The position numbers were made by a program, and so were the translations under genes. This document shows, piece after piece, positions 1 through 8,546 of a DNA stretch of 64,000 bases (its first letter is position 1; each line of letters opens with the position of its first letter). The DNA lies in contig NZ_JACDNP010000001.1 of assembly GCF_013839425.1 (NCBI RefSeq), positions 1 to 64,000 on the forward strand, in the 5' to 3' direction. The notes below the pieces were generated by a model. It worked only from the letters and a program-made list of their open reading frames with translations. It was not told the origin of the DNA and made no database searches. This DNA is from Halorhabdus salina. Lineage in GTDB: Archaea > Halobacteriota > Halobacteria > Halobacteriales > Haloarculaceae.

Positions 1-1
1 T

Positions 2-379
2 TTAGCGTGAGCTACTAGGAAATCTATACGAATTCAGGAGGCGCTGAACTGCGTGGTTTCGAGCGTCTAAACAAGGCCCTTTAGGAGTAAAGTCTAAAGC
101 AATTAGAAGGCACCATCTCTCCAACCCTGGGTGCTTCTCCTTTGCTGTTTCATATGAGCTTTGAATCTGTGACTTTCGAGAATGATTGAGACGGCCAGTA
201 AAGAATTTATGTTGGTATATTGTTAATTCGCCTTGGGTCTGTCCTTTGAAACAATCAATACCATCATCCCCACCAGATCCATCGACTGTCCTGACTCCCT
301 CTCTCTTTTCCATCAGGAGATCACTTGCTAAGGATTCGAATTTACTCGGATCAAGATATGATAAGTCTATATCTATCAA
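2..379 (-). CDS. PD-(D/E)XK nuclease-like N-terminal domain, truncated
   Basis: A 125-aa reading frame. Residues about 10-100 look like the restriction-endonuclease-like domain found at the N-terminus of large NTPase defence proteins: 'DLL..' helix, then 'GGDDGID', then 'YQHKFF' (an acidic residue followed by a Q-x-K variant of the D/E-x-K signature), then a helix and 'LERWCLLIALDFTPKG'. After 'TPKG' the sequence becomes Arg/Ser-rich and stops at once, where family members usually continue for hundreds of residues, so the gene is probably frameshifted or truncated here. The other two frames also stop within about 15-20 codons. DNA around it is AT-richer than the rest of the window, which fits an acquired gene. 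The domain call is by motif only. Confidence 0.5.
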   Translation of the reverse strand: MIDIDLSYLDPSKFESLASDLLMEKREGVRTVDGSGGDDGIDCFKGQTQGELTIYQHKFFTGRLNHSRKSQIQSSYETAKEKHPGLERWCLLIALDFTPKGPCLDARNHAVQRLLNSYRFPSSSR

Positions 380-657
380 TATTCATCTCATTTCTAACTC
401 GGTCTATAACTTAAGTGTACTGCCAATATAAGACATCAAAAATTCTGTCTTATCAATGAAGTATACAGTCTCAATCACGGCCGATTGCTCTATCAGCCCG
501 ATATCGATACCTGCGGACTTTGTGCCTTCTATCTTGCACCACTCCACTCATCAGACACCGACTGTTTCACTACGTTCGCCAAGAGCTGTGTCGAGTATTC
601 CCAGATGACACCGAGTCGGAGCCGGCGGATACCGCTCACGACACGAATCCGTCTAAA

Positions 658-1470
658 TCAACGATCTAGCCGGTCGGTCAACCCATCGAGGATCGCCTCG
701 TGCACCGCGCCGTTGGTGGCGATCAGCGACTCGCTGTCGTGTCGCCAGCGATTGCCGTCGAGATCGGTCACGCGACCGCCACCGGCTCGAACCATGTGCG
801 CGCCGGCAACGGTGTCCCAGGCGGTCATATGGACAGTCGAGATTGCGGCGTCGATCTCGCCGCAGGCGACCATCGCCATGGAGGTTTGCCCGCTGCCCAG
901 CCGCCGCAGGTCGCCCAGCTCGTGGTGGATGTAGCTCGTCACCTCGTCGTAATCGTCCCGGTCGCGGTCTTTCAGCCCGAAGATCGGCGCGACGATCAAC
1001 GACGAGGGGTCCGTGCGGTCGCTGACCGAAGACTCTACGCCGTTGCGTTCGACGCGATCGGCGCCTGCGGCGTAGGTATCACCGATCGCCGGGAGTGCCG
1101 TCGCGGCGGCGATCGGGTCGCCCTCAACCGTCCGTGCGAGGCTGACCCCCCAGAGACGATTGTCCCGGACGAAATTATTGGTGCCGTCGATCGGATCGAT
1201 GATCCAGGCGGGACCGGACTCGGGAACGGTCTTTTCGGCATCGTTCTCCTCACCGACGATCACCGCATCGGGATCGCGCTCGGTCAGGAGTTCGATGATC
1301 CGCTCTTGGGCCTCCTGATCGGCTTTTGAGACCGGATCCATCCGATCGCGTTTGAAGTCATTGTCGATGCCCTCCCGAAAGTACCGGCAGGCGATCTCCG
1401 CGCCTGACTCGGCGGCGTCGCGGGCAATTGCGAGCGATTCTGCGGCCGTCAGCGTATCAGTTCGTCCCAC
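658..1470 (-). CDS. Inositol monophosphatase family phosphatase
   Basis: Magnesium-dependent sugar-phosphate phosphatase of the IMPase/archaeal FBPase superfamily, 270 aa, the usual length. Visible motifs in order: 'DPVSKADQ' near residue 45, 'GEEN' (metal-binding Glu pair) near 73, the signature 'WIIDPIDGTNNF' near 90-101, and the C-terminal 'AWDTVAGAHMVRAGGG' with the last metal-binding Asp. In archaea such enzymes hydrolyse inositol-1-phosphate and/or fructose-1,6-bisphosphate; which substrate applies here cannot be read from sequence. Cytoplasmic, no signal peptide. It is followed on the same strand, 104 bases upstream, by the phosphate transporter gene. Confidence 0.88.
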   Translation of the reverse strand: MGRTDTLTAAESLAIARDAAESGAEIACRYFREGIDNDFKRDRMDPVSKADQEAQERIIELLTERDPDAVIVGEENDAEKTVPESGPAWIIDPIDGTNNFVRDNRLWGVSLARTVEGDPIAAATALPAIGDTYAAGADRVERNGVESSVSDRTDPSSLIVAPIFGLKDRDRDDYDEVTSYIHHELGDLRRLGSGQTSMAMVACGEIDAAISTVHMTAWDTVAGAHMVRAGGGRVTDLDGNRWRHDSESLIATNGAVHEAILDGLTDRLDR

Positions 1471-1574
1471 GTCAATGCCTCAGGAACCTACTGTATTGCT
1501 TCCAGTGGCTTCAGTGATGGGACTCGATCGATCGGCAGCAGTCAAATTGCGTTCATCCGATCCAGATAGATCGC

Positions 1575-2732
1575 TCAGAAAACGGTGAAAAACGAAAACG
1601 AGAGCAGTGTTGCCATGCTGGGACCGAGAATCCAGAACGACACAAACCGGACGACAGTCCCCGGGTTGAACAGTTGTGTGGCCGTTGTTATTTCGCCAGG
1701 GTCCTCCTCGCCGATCGGTGATGGACCGTCATCCGTCTCAGCCGCGAGCGTATCGACCGAGATGTTGGTCTCTGCCTCCCCAGTAACGAGCTCCGGGACA
1801 GTCGCCGTCCGCGTCGCCCGGCCCCATCCGAGACCGATAATCGTCATGATCGTCGCCATGGCCAGGCTCATCGGGATCCCGATCCAGGACAGGAAAGTCG
1901 TAATCGTTGAGGCAACAACCATGACGACCATCGCGGCCAGCATCGGCAGGTCAGTAATGTCGTTGCCGACTGACTCCATTGTTCGCCGGGCGATCGTAAA
2001 CGCCCCGATACCGATCGCTACCGTCCCGAGGAGGACCGCCGGTTCAATGTCGAGACTCCCCCCACCGACCAGTGGCGCGACAGCGTTTGCCACGTTGCTT
2101 GCGCCGGCACTGAAAGACATGTAACAGGCGATGAGCAACACGAGAATAGCACTGTACAGTTCGCGAATCGTAGTTCCAGGACCGAGTTGTGGGACAGGGA
2201 CGATGGCTGCCCATCGGTAGGTGAGCAGCGGCCCCTCGGACTCGGGAATGGAAATCCGGTGTTCGAGATAGGGATAGATGTACCGGCCGATGAGACTACC
2301 CACCCAGAACCCGACGATCGGTGCGATGAGCCACCAGACGACAATCCCGCCAAGGGCAGCCCGATCGAGCGTGTTCGTCGCGAAGCCGTACCCTGAGATT
2401 GCACCAACAGCAGTCATCGACGTGGAAACGGGGACACCGTAGATGTTAGCGACCAGCATTCCCAGCCCGATGAACGCCAGAATGACGGTCGCGGCCGTCA
2501 ACGAGAACTCCGGCACGAGGTCGCCACCGAGCGTATCGATGACGTTCCGACCCAGCGTCCATCCGCCCACGAAGACGAACACCGTCATCAACCCGGCCGC
2601 AACCGTCTTATTGACGACTTCCGCACCGACGGCCGGTCCCCAGGCGACACCCGTCGAAGAACCACCGATATTGAACCCGACAAACGTCGCAACGAGAACC
2701 CCAAGCGCCAGCAAGAGACTGACCATAGACAA
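1575..2732 (-). CDS. PiT-family inorganic phosphate transporter
   Basis: Integral membrane phosphate permease, 385 aa with about ten hydrophobic segments. The PiT signature is present twice, as expected for the inverted repeat of the family: 'GFNIGGSSTGVAWGPAVG' near residue 20 and 'SFSAGASNVANAVAPLVG' near 205. A polar central-to-late loop (about residues 315-350, rich in Glu/Asp/Thr) precedes the last membrane segment. Start chosen at the Met just before the first hydrophobic stretch. PiT carriers take up phosphate by cation symport. A universal stress gene starts 93 bases away divergently. Confidence 0.9.
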   Translation of the reverse strand: MSMVSLLLALGVLVATFVGFNIGGSSTGVAWGPAVGAEVVNKTVAAGLMTVFVFVGGWTLGRNVIDTLGGDLVPEFSLTAATVILAFIGLGMLVANIYGVPVSTSMTAVGAISGYGFATNTLDRAALGGIVVWWLIAPIVGFWVGSLIGRYIYPYLEHRISIPESEGPLLTYRWAAIVPVPQLGPGTTIRELYSAILVLLIACYMSFSAGASNVANAVAPLVGGGSLDIEPAVLLGTVAIGIGAFTIARRTMESVGNDITDLPMLAAMVVMVVASTITTFLSWIGIPMSLAMATIMTIIGLGWGRATRTATVPELVTGEAETNISVDTLAAETDDGPSPIGEEDPGEITTATQLFNPGTVVRFVSFWILGPSMATLLSFSFFTVF

Positions 2733-2812
2733 TCGTTGCCCAGCAGCAACGTATATGTAGTGATATGAGTGTTGACTGTAGCCGTCCAGTCGATCGTGTT
2801 AGACTTTATCTT

Positions 2813-2818
2813 AGGTGG
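2813..2818 (+). promoter_or_regulatory. Shine-Dalgarno-like site
   Basis: AGGTGG seven bases before the ATG at 2826. It partly matches the archaeal anti-SD and decides the start of the universal stress gene. Confidence 0.45.
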
Positions 2819-2825
2819 TTGCGTA

Positions 2826-3254
2826 ATGAAACTCATGGCCGATCGTATTCTCGTTGCGATGGACGACTCCGAGATGGCCGCAACGGCACTTCAGTACGCC
2901 CTCGATACCGTTCCGGACGCCGATATCACGGTCCTGCACGTCGTCGGCGAACCCTCGCCATGGATGGGCGAGGCGATGGGTCTCGCGATGGAAGACGACC
3001 TCGAGTCGGCCAAGGAGACCCACGCCGAGACCGTTCTGGATCGGGCAAGGGAAATCGCTGCCGATCACGGTCGCGAAATAGAGACGGACGTAGGGATGGG
3101 GAGTCCGGCGAAAGCGATCGTCAACCGCGCTGCGGACTTCGATCAGGTTGTCATCGGAACCCACGGAGAGTCACTCGTCGACCGCTTGCTCATCGGGAAC
3201 GTCGCCGAGAAGGTGTTCCGCCGCTCGCCTGTGCCGGTGACGATCGTCCGGTGA
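2826..3254 (+). CDS. Universal stress protein (UspA family)
   Basis: Single-domain UspA-fold protein, 142 aa. It opens with the beta-strand 'DRILVAMDDSEMA' and ends with the family C-terminus 'GTHGESLVDRLLIGN...RSPVPVTIVR'. The ATP-binding pattern G-x2-G-x9-G-(S/T) is nearly complete, but the last position is Asn (G-N), so nucleotide binding is plausible but not certain. The start at 2826 is preferred to the in-frame upstream Met at 2769 because a Shine-Dalgarno-like AGGTGG sits at 2813-2818, and the residues between the two Mets do not belong to the fold. Confidence 0.88.
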   Translation: MKLMADRILVAMDDSEMAATALQYALDTVPDADITVLHVVGEPSPWMGEAMGLAMEDDLESAKETHAETVLDRAREIAADHGREIETDVGMGSPAKAIVNRAADFDQVVIGTHGESLVDRLLIGNVAEKVFRRSPVPVTIVR

Positions 3255-3317
3255 ACTGACGAATCCGCCATGCAAACGCAGTTTCGACACCGAAAACCCC
3301 AGAATTTCGACCGGCAG

Positions 3318-4451
3318 TTACTCCAGGGGCTGCTCGTCAGGTGTGAGATCCACGACCGCGGCCGATCGGTCCTGTGATGGCGGAACGAGCGAAATCTCGT
3401 CGATATGAATCCGATAGGCCTCCATATCTTCGAAGATTGAGCCCCAACTCCCGATCGTGTACGGCGACCCATCGTCGTCGATAGTCACGGTCAGCCCCGA
3501 AGCGAGTTGATCGATCGAAGGCGGATCCTCGATCCGGAAATCGTCCTGATAGGAGGTAGCGATGACCTGGCCAGAGACTGTTTCGACCTGGTGGGTCTGG
3601 TTGTCGTATCCAGTGGCCACGATCGAGACGTCGACTGATTCGTCGAACAGCAGACTGAAATCCTGAATAAACTCCTCTAAGGTGACGAACGACCAGCCGT
3701 CGTCCGTGTCGACGTACGCCCGTTCGTTCAGCGACCAGTTGCACGTGTAGAAGTACCAGTGGAAAATAAAGGAGAGAATGTCGTCGTCGATCATGACGCC
3801 GTACTGCTCCGGTGCGCGGGTGTTCGGTGTGAAATAGCAGTGGCGGCGGTCGACAACAGCCAAGGATGGCCCCGGAATGTACGACCAGCGTAGTTCCGTC
3901 ACCGCGTCCTCGTAGGGGAGCTCTTCGACGGATGCCTTACTTTCGGGATCAGCGTAGACGCTGACGCGGACGACGACACCCGAAGATTTGGCTTCCCGGA
4001 GGGCCGGCAACAGCGACTCGAACTGTTGGCCGGTCAGCACGGCTTCGATCAGGCTCTCGCTGTCGGCAAAGGTTTCTCTCGCCCGTTCGATGATCGTCTC
4101 TTGATGTTTGACGACACTCATCCCGTGCTCGGTGAGATGGGGCCGTTCCCAGCGGTCCTCGATATCGTCCGCCGCATCCTGGAGTCGTCGGCCCTGCGAG
4201 CGAAGCTGATCGAGAACGACCTCGGGTTCTGTTGGTCGGACGTGTAACTGGTCGCGATCGATCGTCTCGACGTATCCCTGGCGTTCGAGGTCCCGAAGAA
4301 TCTTGTAGATCTGTGAGGTTGGGATCGAGGAGTTCTGGGCGACTTTGACAGCCGGAGTGATGCCGAGATCCAAGACAGTGAGATATGCCTCGGACTGATA
4401 GGACGTGAGCCCAGCGTTCTCCAAGGCTGCCTGTAACTCGTCGGGTTTCAT
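3318..4451 (-). CDS. TrmB-family transcriptional regulator
   Basis: 377-aa regulator. Residues 1-75 are the TrmB winged helix-turn-helix ('LTSYQSEAYLTVLDLG' then 'IPTSQIYKILRDLERQGYVE'), followed by a short coiled coil ('DQLRSQGRRLQDAADDIEDRW') and a long C-terminal sensor region of the TrmB sugar-binding type. Start chosen at 4451 because the HTH begins there; the in-frame upstream extension is unlike the family. It lies divergent from a universal stress gene 102 bases away, so both share a control region. Haloarchaeal TrmB proteins commonly control sugar or central carbon genes; the effector here is unknown. Confidence 0.85.
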   Translation of the reverse strand: MKPDELQAALENAGLTSYQSEAYLTVLDLGITPAVKVAQNSSIPTSQIYKILRDLERQGYVETIDRDQLHVRPTEPEVVLDQLRSQGRRLQDAADDIEDRWERPHLTEHGMSVVKHQETIIERARETFADSESLIEAVLTGQQFESLLPALREAKSSGVVVRVSVYADPESKASVEELPYEDAVTELRWSYIPGPSLAVVDRRHCYFTPNTRAPEQYGVMIDDDILSFIFHWYFYTCNWSLNERAYVDTDDGWSFVTLEEFIQDFSLLFDESVDVSIVATGYDNQTHQVETVSGQVIATSYQDDFRIEDPPSIDQLASGLTVTIDDDGSPYTIGSWGSIFEDMEAYRIHIDEISLVPPSQDRSAAVVDLTPDEQPLE

Positions 4452-4553
4452 GTGGGATAGTCGCCGGTTGGACGAGTAATGATTATTCTGGTCGGTCGTC
4501 AGTATCAGCCCAGACGCCCGAACGTTCATGTGTGAGTCCGTGCCACATCTAGT

Positions 4554-4988
4554 ATGGTCGAGACCGTCCTCGTCCCGTTCGACGGCTCCCCAATGTCCGA
4601 ACGTGCCCTGGAGTACGTCACTCGGGAACACCCTGACGCGGCGGTCCACCTCCTGCACGTGATTGACCACGTCGAAACCAGCTACGAGTTCGACTGGACA
4701 GCCGTACCGGGGCCTTTGGACAATTGGTCACAGGAAGCGACCGGCCGTGGACGTGATATCATCGACGACGCACGGGAAACCGCCCAGCGAGCTGGCCTGA
4801 CTGTCACCGAAAGCGAGCTCGTCGTCGGCCGCCCGGCCAACAGCATCGTCGAATACGGTGACGATCACGAGATAGATCACGTCGTGATGGGAACCCACGG
4901 TCGAGGAGGGCTCTCGCGGTTCATTCTCGGTAGCGTCACCGAGCGTGTCTTGCGGCGCTCGACGGTCCCGGTAACGGTCGTCCGGTAG
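4554..4988 (+). CDS. Universal stress protein (UspA family)
   Basis: 144-aa UspA-fold protein. It begins 'VETVLVPFDGSPMSERAL' and contains the complete ATP-binding pattern in 'MGTHGRGGLSRFILGSVTE' (G-x2-G-x9-G-S), unlike the paralogue at 2826. C-terminal strand 'RRSTVPVTVVR'. It is transcribed away from the TrmB gene. Its stop codon touches the stop codon of the convergent copper ATPase gene with no intervening base. Confidence 0.9.
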   Translation: MVETVLVPFDGSPMSERALEYVTREHPDAAVHLLHVIDHVETSYEFDWTAVPGPLDNWSQEATGRGRDIIDDARETAQRAGLTVTESELVVGRPANSIVEYGDDHEIDHVVMGTHGRGGLSRFILGSVTERVLRRSTVPVTVVR

Positions 4989-7316
4989 TCAGGACAGCGA
5001 CCGGGCGGAGTTAGCGACGACCAGGAGGCTGCTGGTCGCCATCGCCACCGCAGCCACGAGGGGATTCAAGAGGCCAGCGACGGCGACCGGGAGGGCGACG
5101 GCGTTGTAGAGAAACGCCCACCCGAGATTCTGCCTGATACGGCGGCGCGCAGCGGTCAGTAGCGTGAAGACGTCTGGCACCCGAGAGAGGTCGTCGCTCA
5201 TCACGACCGCGTCGGCGGCGTCGGCGGCGAGTTTGGTCCCCGTCGCCACGGCGATGCCCAGATCTGCCTCGGCCAGTGCGGGCGCGTCGTTACTCCCGTC
5301 GCCCACCATGGCCACCGTCCGATCGGCCCCCAGTCGTCGGACAGTTGCGGCCTTCCCTTCCGGGGGGACGCCCGCGAACACGGAATCGACCGCGGAATGG
5401 TCGCGAAACCGGGCGGCCGCCCGGTCGCTGTCGCCCGTGAGGACGACGATTTCGTGCTCGGCCGCGAGTGCTTCGACCGTTTGTTCCCACTCCGGCCGAG
5501 GCTGATCGCCCGCCACAGCGAGTGTGCGAGCCTCGCCCTCCCAGCCGATCAGTGCCGGAATCGTCCCGCGTTCGTGGGCCGCCTTAACCCGAGTGCGTAA
5601 TTCCGCTGGAACCGACCAGCCCTGAGCCTCGAAGAGCGCGACTGACCCGACCAGAACGTCCTCGACATCGACTGTCCCCGAGACGCCGCGCCCTGGATGG
5701 GTCTCGACATCGCCGACTTCGGGCAGGGAATCGTCCGCGGCCTCGACGATCGCACCGGCGATCGGGTGGTCGGCGAACTGTTCGAGCGCCCCAGCCCGCT
5801 GTAAGGCCTCGCCGCCCGGCGCTTCCAGCAGCGTGAGATCAGCTGTCGTCAGCGTTCCGGTTTTGTCGAAAACAACCACATCAGCCGCTTCGGCGCGTTC
5901 AAAGGCCGCGCCGTCTGTGACGACAATCCCACGATCGAGCGCGGCGCGGATTCCCGAAGCGACCGCAAGCGGTGTGGCCAGCCCCAACGCACAGGGGCAG
6001 GAGACGATCAACACCGCGAGTCCGGTCAGGAGCGCGGCCGTCGGTACCGCGCCGAGGGCGAGATGAACCACGAAGGCCGCGATCGAGAGCGCCACGACGC
6101 CCGGGACGAACACGGCGGCGATCCGATCGGCCAGTCGCTGGACGCCAGGTCGGGAACTCTGGATGGCCCAGAGGTGATCGACGAGGCGATCCAGCGTGCT
6201 CGTGGCGTCGGCGGCGACCGAGACGATCAGGCCGCCGCTGGTCACCATCGAGCCGCCGATGACCGAATCGCCGGGTACCTTGCGCTCGGGCAGGGATTCG
6301 CCGGTCACCAGCGACTCGTCGACGGCCCCATTGCCTTCGCGGACGGTGCCATCGACCGGGATGCGCTCGCCGCTCTCGACGATCACTTCGTCGTCAGGCT
6401 GCAGGTCGTCGACGCTGACTTCCTCGGTGCCATCGGGGCCGCGGCGGCGAGCCCGATCGACCTGCCTGGCCGTGAGTTCGCTTAGTCCGGCAGCGGCGCG
6501 GCGCTTGATCCGCTGTTCGTAGTAGTTGCCAAGCGAGACGACGACCACGACGACGACGGTGATGTCGAAGTACACCTCGGTGTGGCCGGCCAGGAACGCG
6601 ATTGCGCTGTAGAGATACGCCGTCGAGGCGGCCAATGCCACCAACAGGTCCATGTTCGGATACCCGGCCCGGAGGCTGACGTACGCCCCGCGGAGGATCG
6701 GAAAGCCCGTGTAGCCGAGGACGATCGTGGCCATGACCCAGACGTTCGCCAGCAGGTAGGCCCCGGCCGGCCCGTCGACGTTCAGCAGTGCTGCACCCTC
6801 GAACCCCAGATACGTCGGGTACAGAAAGAGGACGTACCAGACCATCGTCATCATGCCGAAGAAGCCGCCGACCAGGAGTCGACCCTGTTGGATCGACGCA
6901 GTCTCGCGGTCGCCCTGCGCGCGTTCGCTCGCGTCGTATCCGAGACCGGAGATGGTTTCGGCGACGGCGTCTGGTTCGGTCTGGTCGGGATCGTAGACGA
7001 CTTTGACCGTGCTCGCGGGATAGCTGGCCTGGGCCGCCTGGACACCGCCGTCTCCGACCGCCTGGGACTCGACGAACGCCTCGCAGGTCCCACAGTGCAT
7101 CCCCTCGACGGAGAGATAGGCCGTCTCGCCGTCGGCCCCGTCGATATCGCCGGTCTGGACGGCCTCGCGGGCGGCCGTCGCGTCGGTGGCTTCGACGTCC
7201 TCGACCTGGCGAGCGACTTCGAGACAGCCCTGACAGCAAAACGTGCCCGGGACTTCGTCGTCGGTCACGGGTGGATCGGGCGTTGGCAGGTCACAGAGCG
7301 TACAGGAGTCGGACAT
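4989..7316 (-). CDS. Copper-translocating P1B-type ATPase, CcoI/FixI-like
   Basis: 775-aa heavy-metal ATPase. N-terminus: Cys-rich module with C5, C8, C27, C28 and C31, as in oxidase-assembly CcoI/FixI pumps. Then an HMA domain with 'GMHCGTC' (C75, C78), membrane segments, the actuator 'TGES' (about 339), the ion-translocating 'SCPCALG' (CPC about 440-442), the phosphorylation site 'DKTGT' (about 484) and the hinge 'GDGSNDAPALA'. CPC with CcoI-like N-terminal cysteines points to Cu(I). Start at 7316 gives this complete N-terminus. It is two bases downstream of the SafE-like gene and opposite the ba3 oxidase genes, so a role in loading oxidase copper is inferred. Confidence 0.9.
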   Translation of the reverse strand: MSDSCTLCDLPTPDPPVTDDEVPGTFCCQGCLEVARQVEDVEATDATAAREAVQTGDIDGADGETAYLSVEGMHCGTCEAFVESQAVGDGGVQAAQASYPASTVKVVYDPDQTEPDAVAETISGLGYDASERAQGDRETASIQQGRLLVGGFFGMMTMVWYVLFLYPTYLGFEGAALLNVDGPAGAYLLANVWVMATIVLGYTGFPILRGAYVSLRAGYPNMDLLVALAASTAYLYSAIAFLAGHTEVYFDITVVVVVVVSLGNYYEQRIKRRAAAGLSELTARQVDRARRRGPDGTEEVSVDDLQPDDEVIVESGERIPVDGTVREGNGAVDESLVTGESLPERKVPGDSVIGGSMVTSGGLIVSVAADATSTLDRLVDHLWAIQSSRPGVQRLADRIAAVFVPGVVALSIAAFVVHLALGAVPTAALLTGLAVLIVSCPCALGLATPLAVASGIRAALDRGIVVTDGAAFERAEAADVVVFDKTGTLTTADLTLLEAPGGEALQRAGALEQFADHPIAGAIVEAADDSLPEVGDVETHPGRGVSGTVDVEDVLVGSVALFEAQGWSVPAELRTRVKAAHERGTIPALIGWEGEARTLAVAGDQPRPEWEQTVEALAAEHEIVVLTGDSDRAAARFRDHSAVDSVFAGVPPEGKAATVRRLGADRTVAMVGDGSNDAPALAEADLGIAVATGTKLAADAADAVVMSDDLSRVPDVFTLLTAARRRIRQNLGWAFLYNAVALPVAVAGLLNPLVAAVAMATSSLLVVANSARSLS

Positions 7317-7318
7317 AT

Positions 7319-8080
7319 TCAGAAGGCAGGTGGCATCGGCAGCGGAAGATGCGGAATAGCGACGCCGAACAGTGATAGTCCCTTCGCGAGTGGAATCGTC
7401 CCGAGAACGACGAACGCCACGCCCAGCGCGCGGTGAATCCGCTGTCGAGCGGCGACCGAGAGCGACTGGAAGGCCGTCCCGTAGGCGAACAGCGCCGGGA
7501 TCGTCCCGAGCCCGAGTGCGCCAAGGGCGAGTGCGCCAGTCAGTGCCGAGCCGGACGAAAGCGCATAGAGGTAGGCCGGATACAACAGCGGGCAGGGCAA
7601 GAGGCCGTGGACGGCACCCAGGGCGAGGATGCCCGGGCCGTCGACGTATCGGTCGACCCGTGCCGTCAACGCGCCCGTCACGCGCTGGAAGATACCGCCG
7701 ACGAACGGCAGCGACCCGCCGGTTGGACTCGTGCCGGTCACGACGTAGCCCAGCCCGAGGAGGACGATCACAGCCCCGACGAGGACGCCAGTTGCCCCCC
7801 TGAGCGTCGTCGCCACCGGGAGTCCGCCGACGGCATCGGTCGCGAGGGCACCCAGCGCGCCCAGCAGTCCGCCGATCAAGGTGTAACTGATCGTCCGCCC
7901 GAGGTTGAACAGCCCGTGCTGGCGGAGTGCATGAAAGCTGGGGCCGCGAGCGTCCCGCCCAGCCATCCGATCGCCGTACAACGTCACCAGCGGCCCACAC
8001 ATCCCGAGGCAGTGAGCACCGCCAAACAGCCCGATGGCGAACAAGACGGCCAGACTGGGATCAGTGAGTGCCGTACTCAT
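7319..8080 (-). CDS. SafE/DsbD_2-like membrane protein
   Basis: 253-aa integral membrane protein with about six helices. Two half-repeats each carry a conserved motif: 'GGAHCLGMCGPLV' (paired Cys) near the N-terminus and 'GLLPCPLLYPAYLYA' in the middle. This is the 'sulfite exporter TauE/SafE' or DsbD_2/UreH-type family. In bacteria close relatives sit beside ccoI/ccoS genes and take part in oxidase copper or thiol chemistry. Start at ATG 8080 rather than the upstream TTG, because the first helix begins right after it. The gene ends two bases before the copper ATPase start, so the two are one operon. Confidence 0.8.
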   Translation of the reverse strand: MSTALTDPSLAVLFAIGLFGGAHCLGMCGPLVTLYGDRMAGRDARGPSFHALRQHGLFNLGRTISYTLIGGLLGALGALATDAVGGLPVATTLRGATGVLVGAVIVLLGLGYVVTGTSPTGGSLPFVGGIFQRVTGALTARVDRYVDGPGILALGAVHGLLPCPLLYPAYLYALSSGSALTGALALGALGLGTIPALFAYGTAFQSLSVAARQRIHRALGVAFVVLGTIPLAKGLSLFGVAIPHLPLPMPPAF

Positions 8081-8144
8081 CGTATCGCTATCCCAACGGG
8101 TGAGCTGGTAACAACGGCGGCGATGCCGGAGCAAGCAATCCCCA

Positions 8145-8327
8145 TCACGCCGTTAGTTCTCCTCGTCTGGATTCACGGATGCCAAACATGAGAGACAGCG
8201 ACCCAGCGATCAGCAGGACGTTGACGAGCGATAACACGGCGATGGTCGAGCGCCCGGTAACGAACGCGACAACGGGAATGAGTGCGAGCAACGCGAGCAG
8301 CGGATATGCCCGAACGTTGAGTTCCAT
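8145..8327 (-). CDS. Small two-helix membrane protein, oxidase-associated
   Basis: 60-aa peptide with two hydrophobic helices (about 8-25 and 30-48) and a charged tail 'RESRRGELTA'. It is first in the minus-strand arm (this peptide, SafE-like, copper ATPase), directly divergent from the halocyanin/oxidase operon. Similar small peptides are annotated as cytochrome ba3 accessory subunits in haloarchaea; that assignment rests on position and size only. Confidence 0.6.
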   Translation of the reverse strand: MELNVRAYPLLALLALIPVVAFVTGRSTIAVLSLVNVLLIAGSLSLMFGIRESRRGELTA

Positions 8328-8350
8328 AGGCGGCGCTTCGGGTTCAAATG

Positions 8351-8358
8351 CTTAAAAC
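8351..8358 (-). promoter_or_regulatory. TATA-like element for the copper/SafE arm
   Basis: On the minus strand the sequence reads GTTTTAAG, centred about 26 bases before the first base of the start codon at 8327. This would give a leaderless transcript. Predicted by eye. Confidence 0.4.
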
Positions 8359-8546
8359 CCAACCCCTCATTGCATGGGATTACAAGAGATGGCTGGTTTT
8401 TTACGCCTGAGGGGAAAGCTTGTGGGCATGGTACAGCGCCACTCACGGCGAGGACGCTTCCTGGTCGCGTCTGGATCGACGTGGGCCACGCGATCCGCCG
8501 CCGTGACAGAGCCGAGCAGGACCGTTCGAACGGGCGGTGATCGGCC

